In this document: piece after piece, positions 14,101-27,234 of the stretch | Numbering within the stretch: position 1 is the stretch's first letter | Layout of the letters: each line of letters opens with the position of its first letter | From: Ficedula albicollis | Lineage: Eukaryota; Chordata; Aves; Passeriformes; Muscicapidae | Assembly: GCF_000247815.1 (NCBI RefSeq) | Contig: NC_021674.1 | Span: 81,080,935-81,144,934 of the forward strand | Length of the DNA stretch: 64,000 nucleotides | Reading direction: 5' to 3' | Notes under the pieces: generated by a model | Seen by the model: only the letters and a program-made list of their open reading frames with translations | Told to the model about the DNA's origin: nothing | Database searches by the model: none | Program-made: the position numbers and the translations under genes

Positions 14101-15849
14101 GATTATCTCAGAAATAGTCCTGTATCTTCCCTCAGCTGATCTTGGATCTGATAGAAGGCAATTGTTTTTTCTAATTCTTAAATACAGACTTCTTTATTTC
14201 ACAGTGGGTTTTATTGAACTCTCTATCAGTCAGACTTGATGGCAATTGATGATCTACTCACATGTACTAGAAAATTTCTGTGCATTTACTATACGTGTCA
14301 AAACTGACACAGGAAACTATTAAAGGCAATTGCAAGGCTTATTATTTGCTGTATCACTAGTGACATTTTAAAAATTAATTTAAAGTGTCTTTATTTGTTT
14401 GTATATGCTTGTTGAATTATAAAAGTCTTCATTTTCTATGGGGTTGTATTCAACTCAGTGACTGACTGGTTTGCAAATGTAGTTAACATCATTTTTCTCA
14501 CAGGGACCTTAGGTACCAGAGCATCAGATCCAGCAAGGGACTGCAGAGCCCAGCTCTGGGAGCAGATTTCAGAGAGCAAAGACAGGAAAATAGGTTTATA
14601 AACATGAAGAGCTGCAGATACCCACAACATGCTGAGGGCCCTGAAACAGACTGTGTCTGAAATCTTCTCTATATCTTGTCTGAGCATGCCTAAGATTCAA
14701 GGTTTAAAAGTTTTGACTAAATTTAGGAATGTAGGTCAGCCCTGTAATGGCCCTTTTGACCCATTCTCCAAACAGCACTGATCTTGCTTCACATGCCCTC
14801 GTGGGAAGGGCCCTCTCCCAGGGGGGAAAGACAGGCTCAGGTCCTTCCTCTGCCAGGCAAACTCAAACACAACTCTCTTGCTTTCCAGAAGTGCACAATT
14901 ATAGTGGCTCAAAAAGAGCTCATTAGTCTTCAGCCCTCAGCACTAGGCTTGCTGCCCTGAGGTCAAGCACAGCTTACCCAGAGCATTTTACTGAAGGGGG
15001 ATGAGTTTTAACACTTGTTAAATGCTCTGCTAAACTGGGTTCATAAAGAAAAGAAACCAACAACCACCTCATGGCTCTGCAGGAACCATTACATCTGAGG
15101 TGTCAGGACTGTGGGACTGCACAGCCAAAATACATTTCTATGGTAAGAAGAAGAAAGATCCAAAGTAATTATGAAACATAATATTCCAATAATATTTGGA
15201 TAAGTTCAATCTAAAATACTTCTCTGTCCTTGTGTTGGGCTGATTGGAGCCTGTGATTCCAGCCACGAAGAGAGGGCTTATTTCAGTGAACCTTCAGCCA
15301 AAATCAGAAACCTCCCTGAGAAAAACGGTGCAGGCCAAGAGTCAGGGGGAAGTTGTGGGCTGGCTAAAGCCCTATCACACTAATAAGGCAAAGCATGTTT
15401 TTCTTTAGTTTCAGTTTAACTTCAGAGCTACAGCAGTTTACTGTTCTGCGGTACAATATTTTCCCCCTTAGTCTCACAGTCAGATTAATTTCCGAACAGC
15501 AGTGCAATGAAACTTTTGATTTAAGAGATTTGCTGAGGAAATCTAGATTGAAACTCAAGGTTTAGCCAGTACATAAATCAAAGGTGGGATCACTTCAAAG
15601 ATTCCTTCATCTACTTGGCACAGACTTGGTTCATTTAAAACCTCCTTTCTCATAATTGTGCCCTTATTAAGATTTGAACATTTATAAAATGAGGAATGAG
15701 GTCTTATAGAGTTTTCTGTAATCACTTCCCCTGAAAATAAAAGTCTACAGAGGAGTGGTGAACGTGGGAGAGAACAGGTCATCTCCTGGCTATCATGGCT
15801 ACTGATTTTATGGGGTCCTGTCGTAGAAGTAAAGCTCTGCAGTAAAGTT
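11179..15849. other. Unique DNA with one CR1 fragment
   Basis: Besides the CR1 piece at about 12472-12665 I recognise nothing coding. A 14-bp motif 'ttcatttttcttat' is repeated at 13502 and 13520. Sequence around 15230-15370 is less AT-rich but shows no recognisable domain or repeat. Confidence 0.5.
12472..12665 (-). mobile_element. CR1 LINE 3' region fragment
   Basis: Read on the plus strand the block follows the reverse complement of CR1: 'agaatggcc', 'accctaaagatcttcttg', 'ttccagcccc', then 'gaacactttcaggaatg', 'catccacagcttctctggg' and 'caactgttccagcgcctc'. The terminal ATTCTRTG repeat has decayed. The similarity stops about 190 bp in, so the copy is 5' truncated. The short open frame inside it is incidental. 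Confidence 0.85.
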
Positions 15850-15925
15850 GCTTCCTGGCTCTGCCATAGATTTCCTGTGTGAGACCAATTCAGTTAATCT
15901 CTTAGGGCAAAAGTCATCCCATCAC
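15850..15925 (+). mobile_element. MIR-like tRNA-derived SINE fossil
   Basis: The order 'cctggctctgcca', 'ttcctgtgtgaga', 'cagttaatctcttaggg', 'agtcatcccatc' tracks the MIR core (tcctggctctgccac, ctgtgtgacc, cttaacctctctggg, cagtttccccatc) on the plus strand with many substitutions. MIR-type CORE-SINE relics are known in bird genomes. The match is by eye, and no flanking A box or tail is preserved. Confidence 0.6.
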
Positions 15926-16320
15926 AATTCAGAAACTTAGCTGAAGTGCTGAGATTAGGAGCTCATTTACCCTACAGTGTCTTTTTCAATTAAGCAAATG
16001 TAGCAAACCCTACCTGGTTTAGTCATCAATACAGGAATCTATTAAATTATGTACTTTAAAGAAGTGCCCTTAATTTTTAGAGTTTATAAGTATGACTTTT
16101 AAGCATTTACATTGCCCATTTATAAACCGGAATGCTCCATGCTCCACTTTTCTTTTCAATTAATCTTTAATCCTTCAGAGAAACCCATCTGTACTGGGCT
16201 TTATGCATTTTCAGTGTGCCCTCCACATAAGGATCAACATACCTACACAAACAGAACTGAAAGTCCCTTGGAGCAGTTTCCAACTGCAGTAGGAGACTGT
16301 AGAAGAAAAGTGTCAGATAT

Positions 16321-16660
16321 GACAAGTATCTTGTGGTTATGTCTGAGTGCTTGCACATACTTAATTGGAAGAACTAGGGAGTGTCAAAGGCCAAAGACCT
16401 TAAATAACATTCATGTGTTTCCTTAGGCTGGTGAGAGCCTTTCCATCCCTGTAGGTGGTAACTAGCCTGTCTGTGGCCAGCAGCAGGGCTGACAAGTATC
16501 TTGTGGTTATGCCTGAGTGCTTGCACATACTTAATTGGAAGAACTAGGGAGTGTCAAAGGCCAAAGACCTTAAATAACATTCATGTGTTTCCTTAGGCTG
16601 GTGAGAGCCTTTCCATCCCTGTAGGTGGTAACTAGCCTGTCTGTGGCCAGCAGCAGGGCT
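16321..16660. repeat. 170-bp tandem duplication (2 copies, 1 mismatch)
   Basis: Copies at 16321-16490 and 16491-16660 differ only at position 22 of the unit (t in the first, c in the second). The unit runs from 'gacaagtatcttgtgg' to 'ggccagcagcagggct'. It holds no recognisable transposon end or gene. A single substitution over 170 bp makes this the youngest-looking duplication in the window, or one kept similar by gene conversion. A collapsed or duplicated haplotype in the assembly is also possible. Confidence 0.97.
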
Positions 16661-19600
16661 GTGCTTGGCTTCTCATGGCTTCTCCAGCTTGGCTCAGCAT
16701 CCTCAGCCAGGCACTCAAGGCAGCTGTGGCATCTGGCTAGGGGAAAGAAGGCAACAAGGACAAGAAAGAGCAGAAATAGTCTTCAAAGGAGAAAGGTGGA
16801 ACAAGGGAAAAGAGGTTACTTGACAACTAACCAGAGCAAACATTTACAATGAATTTCAAGTAGAGATGCCAGCATGCCAGCTTTGTGACACTCCTATGCA
16901 ATGAACCAGAATTAAAGTTTAGGCAGACTGAAACATATGAAGTAAGATGTAAATAAACCTTGACACTAACTTACAGTCACAAAAATAATTTTCTGTGGTT
17001 TGGCCAAGACTTTAGGTGGAATAGTGCAGGATCAGCAGCTGGTAACTTGTGACTGGTAACAGATGCAACTTGGGATTTGCTGACTGGGGGATAGTCCTCG
17101 CTTAAGCCAGAATTCTGCTTACAGAGTTCAGATAATTTCAGTTCAATATAAATTACAACAAGTATTTGGCTAGCTCAAGGGAAATTTTTAGTGAATGACC
17201 AGAAAATCCTAAGAACTCCCAAGCTTTAATTCCAAGGGTATTAAAAAAAAAAAGGGGGGGAAAAAAGCGACAAAAAAATTATGACATGACATATGTAAAC
17301 AATATGTGCAGAAAAGAATCTTTAAATAAATGGATTTTGATAAATATTTGACTAAATGAAGTGCTATAAACTGTATGAAAGTTGTATAAATAAGTAGAGA
17401 TGAAAGTTCTTTGCAATGCAATGAATCATTTAAAAAAAGGTTTTGATATACAGAAGCAATGTATGCTCACATCATTAATTTTTCATACCTAACATAAACA
17501 AAGCACACACCATTGTAAGTACAGTGAGATCTATCTAAGGGCTCGGTAATTTAAAGTTTTGATGTAGTCTGTCTACCCATCCCTAGTTGGGTTCAATGTA
17601 ACAGGGGCATAGCAGTTTACTGTGCTGTTATTTCTTGTTATGTCATCCTTGGGGTGGCTGCTGTGATTTACTGACTCCTACAGACTTTATGCTCCTCATC
17701 CTCATCAGATCACAGGACATCACTGACCTGACTGCAAGCAACAGGGCAGCAGGGAGACCCTGCAGCTCCTGTTACAGACTCGCCATAGCTGATTCCTATA
17801 AACTGGAAGACGAGAACAGCCTTAGCCCCTTCACAGATGATGGATGCAGATTAGCAGATCTAAACAATTAGTTAGGGTGAGAGAATGAGCCCTTAGACAA
17901 TTAGAGCAGTTAAGCATCCTGCTGACAGCTGTGGTGACAGCAGACAGTAAAACTACCCTTGATGAAATGAGAAAACTCTCTGCCTTTTTGATTTACAGGC
18001 AAGTTTACTTATAGGCTTTAAGGTGTTTAACTACAGTGGTCACAAACCAGGCACTAATATCCTTCTGTGTGCAGTGCTGGATGGTGAGGCAAGCTGACAC
18101 AGCTCAGCTCTGGCAGTGTCTGTCAGCCACGGCTGTTTGAAAGGCGAAGGCAAACCTGCCAGGCAAAAGGAGGCAAACTGACTGCCTGTTGTTACCAGTG
18201 CCAGAAAAAGAAGAGGTTTAATGCCGTTTAGATGTGAGGATCAGAGACGTTTTGTGCTCCCTCTCATTCAAATTTTTATATTAAAACTTGCCGCTTGCAA
18301 GGTTTTGTTTCAAGTCACACGACAGCTGTTTGGTGAATGTAGGTTTTGTATCCATTAAGAACAAATAATCCCTTGTTTTTAACCCTTTGATTTGGGGAGT
18401 TTGTATATCCAGGTGTGCACCGTTCCCTTTCCACTCCCATTGTGCAACCATTACCCAGGAGAGACATTTTAAATATTTGTGGTCAGTTCCATGGAATTTG
18501 CTTTAAATGCCAACAAAAATTAATTTGAACAAATTCTAATGGCTTTTGTGTATGGGCTTTGTCTCACAGTTGTTTTCTGGAACTGGGGGAGGGAGGGGAT
18601 GTTTTAAATGACCATGCCAAGCTGAGAGGCAGATGTGAGTTTTCTTTGATCCAGGAGAGGATGCATTGTTGAATGCCTCAGAGTCTTCAGACAGCACTTG
18701 TCCATGAGATCAAGGAGAAAGATGTATGTCACGATACATTTTTTCTCACTTAGATGTTAGAATTACAGGGTACTAAAACTATATTTAAAGTTTCACAAAG
18801 CATCTGGAAAAACAGGTAGTCACTAGTAATTGTTAAGGTGTGATAACAGCCTCTTGGTGTTAGAATAATCAATGTAAATTCCTGCATTAGGTGGGTGGAG
18901 AAATAGATGGAATATCTTTTAATTCAATTAACACTCTAAATATTGCCCTAATGGGTTACTACAGCAACACTAGCTAGTAACAATAGGACTTATCGATTAG
19001 AGATGTGCAATATTCACCTGGTTTCAGGTTTTATTGCAAATGTGAGCCTCAGGTGGTGTTTGATGATGTTCACTGAGGCGTGAAGCACAGCTCTACTTTG
19101 TGCGTGTCATGCCTGGTTGATGGTTTCGAGTGAGCCTTTAATTGTGTTTCACATTGGCTTCATTTACCTGTGACACTATTAAAAGAAGTGCAGATCTACA
19201 CTAGAAGAAACTGGTCCACAGCCATTAACATCACTAGGCTATCCTTGGGAAGTTCTGCAGGAGTTCTTGCTCTATTTAATTAACTGTCAGTAAACCAATA
19301 TTTTTTCAAATGCCTCAGGCTTTAATTTCAGTGGGACTTCCCCAGCTTTAATGGTAGCCACCATTGAGTTAAACTCTGAATTTAGGGAGAGAGTTAATTG
19401 TGTAAGGTTTTCAGCTTTCAGATCAGAAATAGACTCTAGTTATCTTCTCATTGGTAATGTTTTTTTCCTAGGCAAGCCACCTGGATAATAGATATGTTTG
19501 CTCGGGGAAAAGCCTGTCTATACAATGTGAGCATGTTTTTATTTTTCCCTGAAAGATGTAAATAAGTTTCATTACATGGCTCTATAGCAAACAAGTGTGG

Positions 19601-20293
19601 ACATAAGTGAAGATGAGGGGAAAATTGTTTTCACTCTTACATGGAAATTACTGAGAATGATTAAGAACTATAAGTGAGAGACTCTAACAAAGCAATAATT
19701 TTATGGCATGCAGAAGGTTATAAGCAATTAGGTTAACTACTCACTCACATGATGTTAGTGGTCCTTTAGTAATAAGCAAATATTGAAGAACAGTACAATA
19801 TTCATCTGAACACAGTAGGTCTGAAAATACTTCAGATTCTTCAGTGTGACATAGCAACTTCTGAAATTTGGGATCTTTCTCCAGCTAAACCATTGCAGTG
19901 TTTGGCTTGTTCTTCTTCCTATTTCTGTGTCTGCAAGGGGTACAATTAGCAATTTAGTCCTCATTGCTGGCACTTTAGAGTGTTTGTCTCTTTCCATGAT
20001 GGTCTTTGTAGACAGGAAAGCTCTTCCACTCAGTAGGACAGTCTCTCATAGCATGGAAAGGACTGTCACCTGCAAGGAATACTCCACAGGCAAGTCAAGA
20101 GATGAGCTCTTTTGCCCAGTTGATTAATAATCAGGTAAGGACACAACTCACCTCCTTTTCATCTCAAAAAATGAGGATTAATTCCAGATTTGGATTTCAG
20201 ATGAGGGTTTTAATTTAGTCCCGGAAACAAAGGAGAAAACAGATGTTCCCACATGAAATCAGCATTTTTATTACAGTACAAAGTGTAAGTATG
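16661..20293. other. Unique DNA with possible conserved non-coding blocks
   Basis: I see no gene or transposon. Blocks at about 18240-18560 and 18960-19200 have balanced, non-repetitive sequence with homeodomain-type TAAT/ATTA cores, E-boxes and retained CpGs in AT-rich surroundings, as vertebrate enhancers often do. This is a visual impression without an alignment. An imperfect A9-11/G7 stretch lies near 17250. Confidence 0.4.
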
Positions 20294-20435
20294 TATGCTC
20301 CATAACTACTTGGGAGCATGACAATAATAATTATCCAGTAAAGGTTACGTTTTCTTTTGAAGAATATGCTCCATAACTACTTGGGAGCATCACAATAATA
20401 ACTATCCAGTAAAGGTTACGTTTTCTTTTGAAGAA
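20294..20435. repeat. 71-bp tandem duplication (2 copies)
   Basis: Copies at 20294-20364 and 20365-20435 begin 'tatgctccataactacttgg' and differ at two bases. Each unit also contains a short imperfect inverted repeat (tatgctcc ... gggagca). There are no transposon features. Confidence 0.95.
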
Positions 20436-21560
20436 GTTCAAATTGCTTTTCAAAAATAATTTTGCCAAGTATTTTAGAGGACAGAACTGAGAGACTTTGA
20501 CTTTCTCATCATTAAGAAAGGTTGCAATAAAATGTTAGTCTCCTGATCTGTATAACACCCTGCTCTCTACTGCATGTGAAGGTTCTGACAGAGGAGAACT
20601 GTCTCAGCTATTCTGTCCTGGACAGCAGATGACTCTATGTATGACACACAGGGATATAAAGCAAGGGGAGTCACACGGAAAGCAATCAGCTAATGTCATC
20701 TAATCTGCTTCCTCAGTTGGGTTTTAGGGGGTTTGGGTTTGTTCTGTTTGTTTTCAAAGAAAGAAGATATGACCCAGTACAAACATGTCTCACTTTGCTG
20801 GCAGCCACATGTGCCCAGGTAGGACAGATTAAGGAGGAACTGGTGAGGACCTGGCATGGTCCCCTCTGGGAAATTTTGGTCATCCATCTGGAGAGGGATG
20901 GAGAAAGCAGAGCAGTGCAAGACAACTTGAGTTCAAGCCTGCTCAGATGTTTTTGCTGTTGTTGTTCACCCTGCCAGGAAAGTCATTCTGTTTGGTGCCT
21001 CTAAGTCAGCTGGCACAAAGGTTTTAAGATAGCACAGCAAAAATGCAGTGCAAGAAGATAGTACCTGAAATACATCTCTTCCATGGGGTGCTGTGGGTCT
21101 GGGTGCTGGCACCAAAGCAGATTTGCTGGTTCATAATGTTCACTGCTAGTATTGTTTTTCCTTGGGCCTTCTCATGGATGTATTTACTCCTAAATGTGTC
21201 TCTGAATACTGTAGCTGATACCAAGTCTTGCGCCTACTTCCCGTCTGATGGTCCCAGAGAATTGTCTTTAACCATCAAGTGCAGAGGGGACATCTTCCTT
21301 CCCACCTTCTTTCTTTGTCATCCCTTTAATTCTGAGGTTCTGTAGGCTGTTGGGAGAAGAAGAGGACCAGGTTGTCTTCTGATGAGCCTCAAACCAAGCC
21401 CAAATGCAATTGTTTTCTTTTTCCTCATATGTCATCATTGTGACTCCGGACTCCACTGTTGTGGAAAGCTCTTCTCTTTATTGTCCTTTTTAATTATGAG
21501 ATCCTTTCCTCAGTAATTCGCTGTGACTCGGTAACTGACTCCACATGGCAAGGACGTGAC
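20436..21560. other. Unique DNA, no gene recognised
   Basis: Overlapping short frames occur on both strands (for example 20693-21004 plus and 20696-20920 minus), but none has recognisable domains or exon structure. Confidence 0.5.
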
Positions 21561-21584
21561 TGTCCTGATTGAATTACTGGCAGA

Positions 21585-21875
21585 ACAGGGCCGCATGCGT
21601 GCGAGCCATGGCGCAGCACGGGCTCCCTTCGGCGGGCGCCTCGCAGCACCCAGGTGGGCACTGCAGCTCCTTCCACCTCCTCAGCCCCCTGCTGCCAGGA
21701 GCAGCCCGTCCCCCCGCTGTGACCACCCCAGAGACGGTCCCCTCTGTGACCCTGCCCCTCCCTGAGGCGCACAAACCCGTGGTGGTATCTGCTCCTGGGT
21801 CCGGCACGCTCAGGAGGAGCTGCGGGCACGTGCTGAGCCACAAGCAGCACCAACACTGTGCAGACACGACGCCAA
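21585..21875. promoter_or_regulatory. CpG-rich patch (mini CpG island)
   Basis: CpG dinucleotides are dense here, about ten of them in 21591-21650 alone, and continue as ccgtcc, cggcacgc, gcgggcacg and cacgacgcc. The surrounding kilobases are strongly CpG-poor. Unmethylated promoter or germline-active sequence is the usual reason for CpG retention in vertebrates. A GC-rich retroposed or pseudogene fragment is an alternative. I see no TATA box or initiator that fixes a transcription start. Confidence 0.55.
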
Positions 21876-22066
21876 CGCCTGGGATTTGGGCCCACAGTGG
21901 CACTGGACATGCACACACCCATCACTGGTGTGGGGGCTACCCACCAACCAAGGTGCAGCACAAGGCGTGCAGTGGCCACCCTGGCACCAAGGATGGGCTG
22001 GGAGCTGTGACAGCTCCGCCACAGATCCACGTCCAGCTTCCTGGCTTCAAAGGAGAAAGGGGGTGA
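21608..22066 (+). other. ATG open frame in CpG-rich patch, coding status unknown
   Basis: The ATG at 21608 sits in 'gagccatggcg', a near-ideal Kozak context. The frame then runs 152 codons to a stop at 22064-22066. The protein would be rich in Pro, His, Gly and Ala, with no membrane segment, signal peptide or domain I recognise. Against coding: an antisense frame (21494-22030) is open over nearly the same interval, and GC-rich DNA loses stop codons in all frames. It could be a lineage-specific gene, a lncRNA first exon or pure chance. Confidence 0.2.
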
Positions 22067-25000
22067 TGTGCCTAGCAGGGATTCCGAAGCTGTGGGTGGT
22101 TTCCTTTAATTTAGGAAAGCATCTGATACAGTGTGTCACGACACATCACATTTATTTAATTCTTTCTTTGTTTGGATATGATTACTGTCACGTGGAATGG
22201 AAACTGAGTGATGCACCATGAGCAAAAAAATATTGGAAGATGGTTTAAATCAGCTCATACTGAATTAGGACAAGGAGAAGAAACGTTCAGTGTAGGTCTG
22301 AGCGAATTAGGATTATTTAACTTTACTGTTAATGAGTTTAAAGGAGGAAGTGAAATTAAGCAGGCCATTGACATAGTACATTGACAGAGGTAACTGCCTT
22401 CTTTAATTTACCCCAGGGAGCACTGGTGAGACCTCAAGGAATTACTTAATAAATAGGATTTGTTATAAGAACACAGAAATTGAATTCTAATAACTAAACA
22501 TTAGAATTTAGTAATTTAGTTAGGGAGCATACAACGTAAGTCCTAGCAGTCTAGGGATCCCACAATGCTAGATGAAGGGGGAAGGAAGTTTTATAGGAGA
22601 AAGGCATGGGTACAAGACATGGACCATTGCAGAAGAGCTACATAGATGGAAAGATGAACAGGAACAGTGACTTTGCCTGATGAAGACTGAAGAAGGAAAA
22701 AGAGAAAATTGAATAGCCAGAGACAACAATATTGCAGGAGTGACATGCACGAACATCACAAAATGAGCATTCCATGAGCAAATTCAATTAAAAATACTTA
22801 CTCTCTCTCTCTACATGTTTGAGATCTAAAGCAAGATGGAACACATTTTTTCATGATGCTTAGAAATTGAAGAAAGATTGTCTTTTGTTGTTGTTGTTGT
22901 TTTTGGATTCCATGAACTATTTTCATAGGGAACCTAAGATGAAGACAAAGGGAGCAGTCACAACAGTCTCATGCAGCCCAGGGACAGAACACAGTGCAAC
23001 AAATTGCCTGCTTCACTCCAAAGGCTGCAAGCTTGCTTGTAGTTTGGGACTGACATGGCATATTTGGGGGGCAGGGGGGTAAAAAACCAAACCAGATGCA
23101 AGCAGAAAAACGAAAAAGGCAGGGTGTGGTGGGGAGGGAGAGAGAGAACAGCTCGTGAACGTGCCCAAAGATCTCAGTCAATGTTCAAACAAGCCACAAT
23201 GGAAAACGGAGGTGCTGTGTCAATTATCTTCAAAAACTATTTCAGCACATTCTCTTTGAGCTTTTGGCTTCTGCCATTATGTTGATCTCACCTCTCACTT
23301 TTTGTTTTACTGTGCTTTCAAGGAGAATCCTCGGTACTGACAGAGACAGGGCGCATGGCTCAGCATTTTGACAAGCAAGTCCTTTGCTGCCCGCAATGGG
23401 AAAGCGCCAGTGGAGCAATATTTGGATATTTATTTCTGGCTGCAGTCCCGAAGATGAAAGTGCCTGGTGAAGGCATGCCTTAGGCTGCCACCACATGGTG
23501 AGAGCAGGGAATGAGGGGAAGTGACCGCTTTATCTGCAATTTCCCTGGCATTGAGATGTTCCCACAGCTTTTACTGAAACGAACTTATCTTCAAATCTAA
23601 CTCCAGAGGGAAAAAAAAGAAATTGTATTTGCTTTATTCCCTATAAATTCATTTCTTCCAGAACCTCCTTATGTAAAGTCTTTGTTTCATTTTTCTGCGT
23701 GGTGAGATATTGTTAGAATAAAAAGTACTAAGGCAGAAACTACTTCATAAAATGATTTTTCAGATTCATTTGGCTGCCCTGCCCCAGTGTTTTGGCTTTC
23801 ATCTGCTGTCTAAGTCCCAGGTGTTTTTCCTTAGCCTATATACAGATGCTAGAAAATAAAGGATAATCTTCCACATTATTGCAATTTTTCCTTTGTAAAT
23901 GTTGACACTGAGTAAGCAAAAAGGAGATTGCTTCAAGACACTAATATTTCAATTTTTAGTGTAGATTTTCTACAGAAATATTTTTATGAGAAAAACCGTG
24001 CTGCTGGACCTCTCTAGGTGTCATTTAAAAATTGTAAAAATTTTAAATTGTTTAGACATGGGGTGAAGATTTTTTTCTGCTTGGTTGCAACTGCTGGGTG
24101 AATTTTTAGGGACATAGAGTGGCTAAAGTTCAAACTGTAACTGTGCCCCGGTGCCTGGACTAAAATATGTGACACATTTTAAAAGATTCATGAATTTCAT
24201 GAGTGTCCTTTTAGTAGCTAGAAATTAAGAACTTCATTTTGCATACAATCTTAAAAAAACCTCCCATGATTCTAAGCAAGTCACAGGCCAACTGTAGCAG
24301 GGAAGAATTTTTTTTTTTAAATAATATTGTATGAAGAACTTTTTTTTTTTTTTTTTCCTACAGCAGTGGAAATGCAAATAATTCCAGGGGAAAAGTATTT
24401 AACTTACACTTACACCTGATCTTCATTATTTTAAAAAATCTGTTCCTAAGATAATTTGTACCAGTATAACTGTGGAGTTAAAAATTTCCTTGATGAATGA
24501 ATGCAATGTGCTTCAGGACATAAAACATGCTATATTTTTGAGGAAAAGAGAGTAAATCACACAATATGTCCGCATTTTAAATACTTTATATTGCAATACA
24601 ATTGTTCATGAGCAAATTTTTTTTTCGCTAATATTAGTTTCAAAAACATTTAAACATCTGATGGAAATGCCTTCAACTGAAAAATATTTCCATTCCCTCT
24701 TGCTCCTTTCTCTTGCTCAAATACACTGCAAAATAATGCCGTTACTGACACAAATACAGATTTTTCCAAGCTCCCTCTCCAGCCTGTACCTATAAACAGT
24801 GATTTAAATAGGATTCCCAAAACATATTCTTGTTATAGACCATCTCATTTGGAGTTTTAACAGAAACAGCATGTGAATAAATTTGTATTTGGGGAGTTCT
24901 AAAAGCCGAGCTCTGACCTGCTGTGCAAGGAGCTGTTGCTGAGAGCACACCCAGGCTCTCACATCTCAGTGCTTTTCAGCTGCTCGCAGCAATGAGCTCG

Positions 25001-26746
25001 TCACACGCTCAAATCCACAGGGCAGCCTCCACAGGAAAAATACTGGGAAGTGCAGGTTTCACTTGAGGTGTTTCAAAACATTAAAAAGCTGTCCTTTTTT
25101 AAAATTTTGTTCTTTTCCCATAATCTGAACTAGGTGCTGGCTGGAACTGTTTGCCATTAAAAATCCCAATGTTAAGCAGGAGCTAGTGGAAGTTTAAAAT
25201 AAATAGATAAAGACATAGATTGTACCCCTCTGTACCTCAGCTTCAATATTGTCTTTTCAAAGCTCAGCAAAATAAAAAACGAGTGAATGAAGACATAAAT
25301 CCAGACTCAGGAAGTTTCTTGTCTCATTTCAACCCAGAATAAAATTTTAATAAGAAATTAAAATAATGGCAATCACTATGACTCCTTGTCCCCAGATCTC
25401 ACAGTGCTCACATCAAGATGCTCTGTGCCTGCTGACTCCATAAAGCAGTTGAAGGAAAAAATAAAACACCTCTTCTCATATATAAGTGAAGAGGCATGGC
25501 TGCCCAAATGCTTGAACTGGTTTTCCCCCATATTAAAACGAAGCATTTCTCTTCATCTTGTGCTCAGAAAACAGAGAGAACAGAAGTAACCAGAGCGCCA
25601 AAGGTAGAAAGAGCTTCATCCACTTCTAACACACAGTGCTTGAACACAACATTCAAATGACGTTTTAAATTAAAACCACAGACTAAAACCTAATGCTTCT
25701 TAAATGCTAAGGGCCATAGTTTACATTCTGCTTTGGATGTAGGGGTAAGAACAGCTAGGCACACCCATGGCAAACACCAGGGAGGGACAGGGCTACCTGA
25801 CTACTTCACCCTCTGTCAGCTCTGTCCCAAAGAAGCTGAATCCCTGAGCACTGCACAGCAGTGCCCATCTCCAGCAGCTATGAATGCTTAGCTGCTTTAG
25901 GCAGCAGGAAATGTGCCTTAACCCCTTCCACAGCTAAGATTTCACAGCAGGAAAGCCCAGCGGCAAAGGAGCTGATGCTGCAGGCACGCTCTGCAGAGAG
26001 CAGCGAGGTGTCAGCAGAGAAGGCAATGGGTCTCAGAGGGTCTGCAATGCCCAAAATGCTGGAAGTCACATCCCACTGTCCCCTGCCCCAGGACACCAGG
26101 TGCTGATTGCAGGTTCTGTGCACCTGAGGGGGTTTTCTACATAAAGATGGTCTAGGGCTGCTCAAACCAAACCCCAGAGGGGGTCTGTTACTCTCATGGC
26201 TCCTTACACAGCACAACTAATCCCTCACAAATTCATTATCTTGCTTTTAGTGCTCAAAGAGTAAGGAAAGGGGATTTCCAGAAACTGGAAATAAATGTGA
26301 AATATTGCTATGTCACATGATTAATTTCATTCCTGATGAGGAAGTCTACCTAGTGCAATTTACCTTCTGTCTGGGACACATTATCTCTGCACAGAGGAGC
26401 AGCCCAAAACTTAAGCAGTTCTTAAAACTTCCAAAAAACTGATTAAGAGGGAGTTAAAGAGTTTATAGGTCCTGTGGGACTTTACTACACATGGTTGAAT
26501 TTTAAGTTCATAGAGGCCTCAAGACAGAAAGTTCAGCTGCATTTTAGATCTTCTAAAATAATTTTGATTTCCTCCCTTCCTTTAACAACAATCTTAAAAT
26601 AACGAGATTAAAAAGGACATTCTGCATTAGCACTTTCCACACCCATCTCTAAGTAGTATATGTTATAACTCTAGTACTTGACATACCAGATTTATTTTTT
26701 TTTTTCTGCTAAAAACCTACATGGGTTTAAATTCTTTGTCTCACGT
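22067..26746. other. Unique AT-rich DNA, no gene recognised
   Basis: The stretch holds T runs at 24308-24318 and 24340-24356. An exact octamer ATGCAAAT lies at 24372-24379, and a purine-rich GA patch near 23115-23150. A few retained CpGs occur at about 23330-23530. Open frames are short and unrecognised. Confidence 0.5.
24340..24356. repeat. Poly-T run (17 T)
   Basis: A T17 homopolymer follows a shorter T11 run at 24308-24318. No LINE or SINE body is recognisable on either side, so it is probably a simple repeat. Confidence 0.9.
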
Positions 26747-26756
26747 AAAAAAAAAA

Positions 26757-27228
<472 letters not shown>

Positions 27229-27234
27229 AAGGGG

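Noticed and set aside
21494..22030. A 178-codon minus-strand frame.
   Set aside because: It starts at GTG and overlaps an equally open plus-strand frame. GC-rich composition that removes stop codons explains both, so I kept only the plus frame as a low-confidence note because of its Kozak ATG.
24372..24379. Exact octamer ATGCAAAT.
   Set aside because: An 8-bp site occurs about once or more by chance in 64 kb, and no promoter is recognisable nearby.
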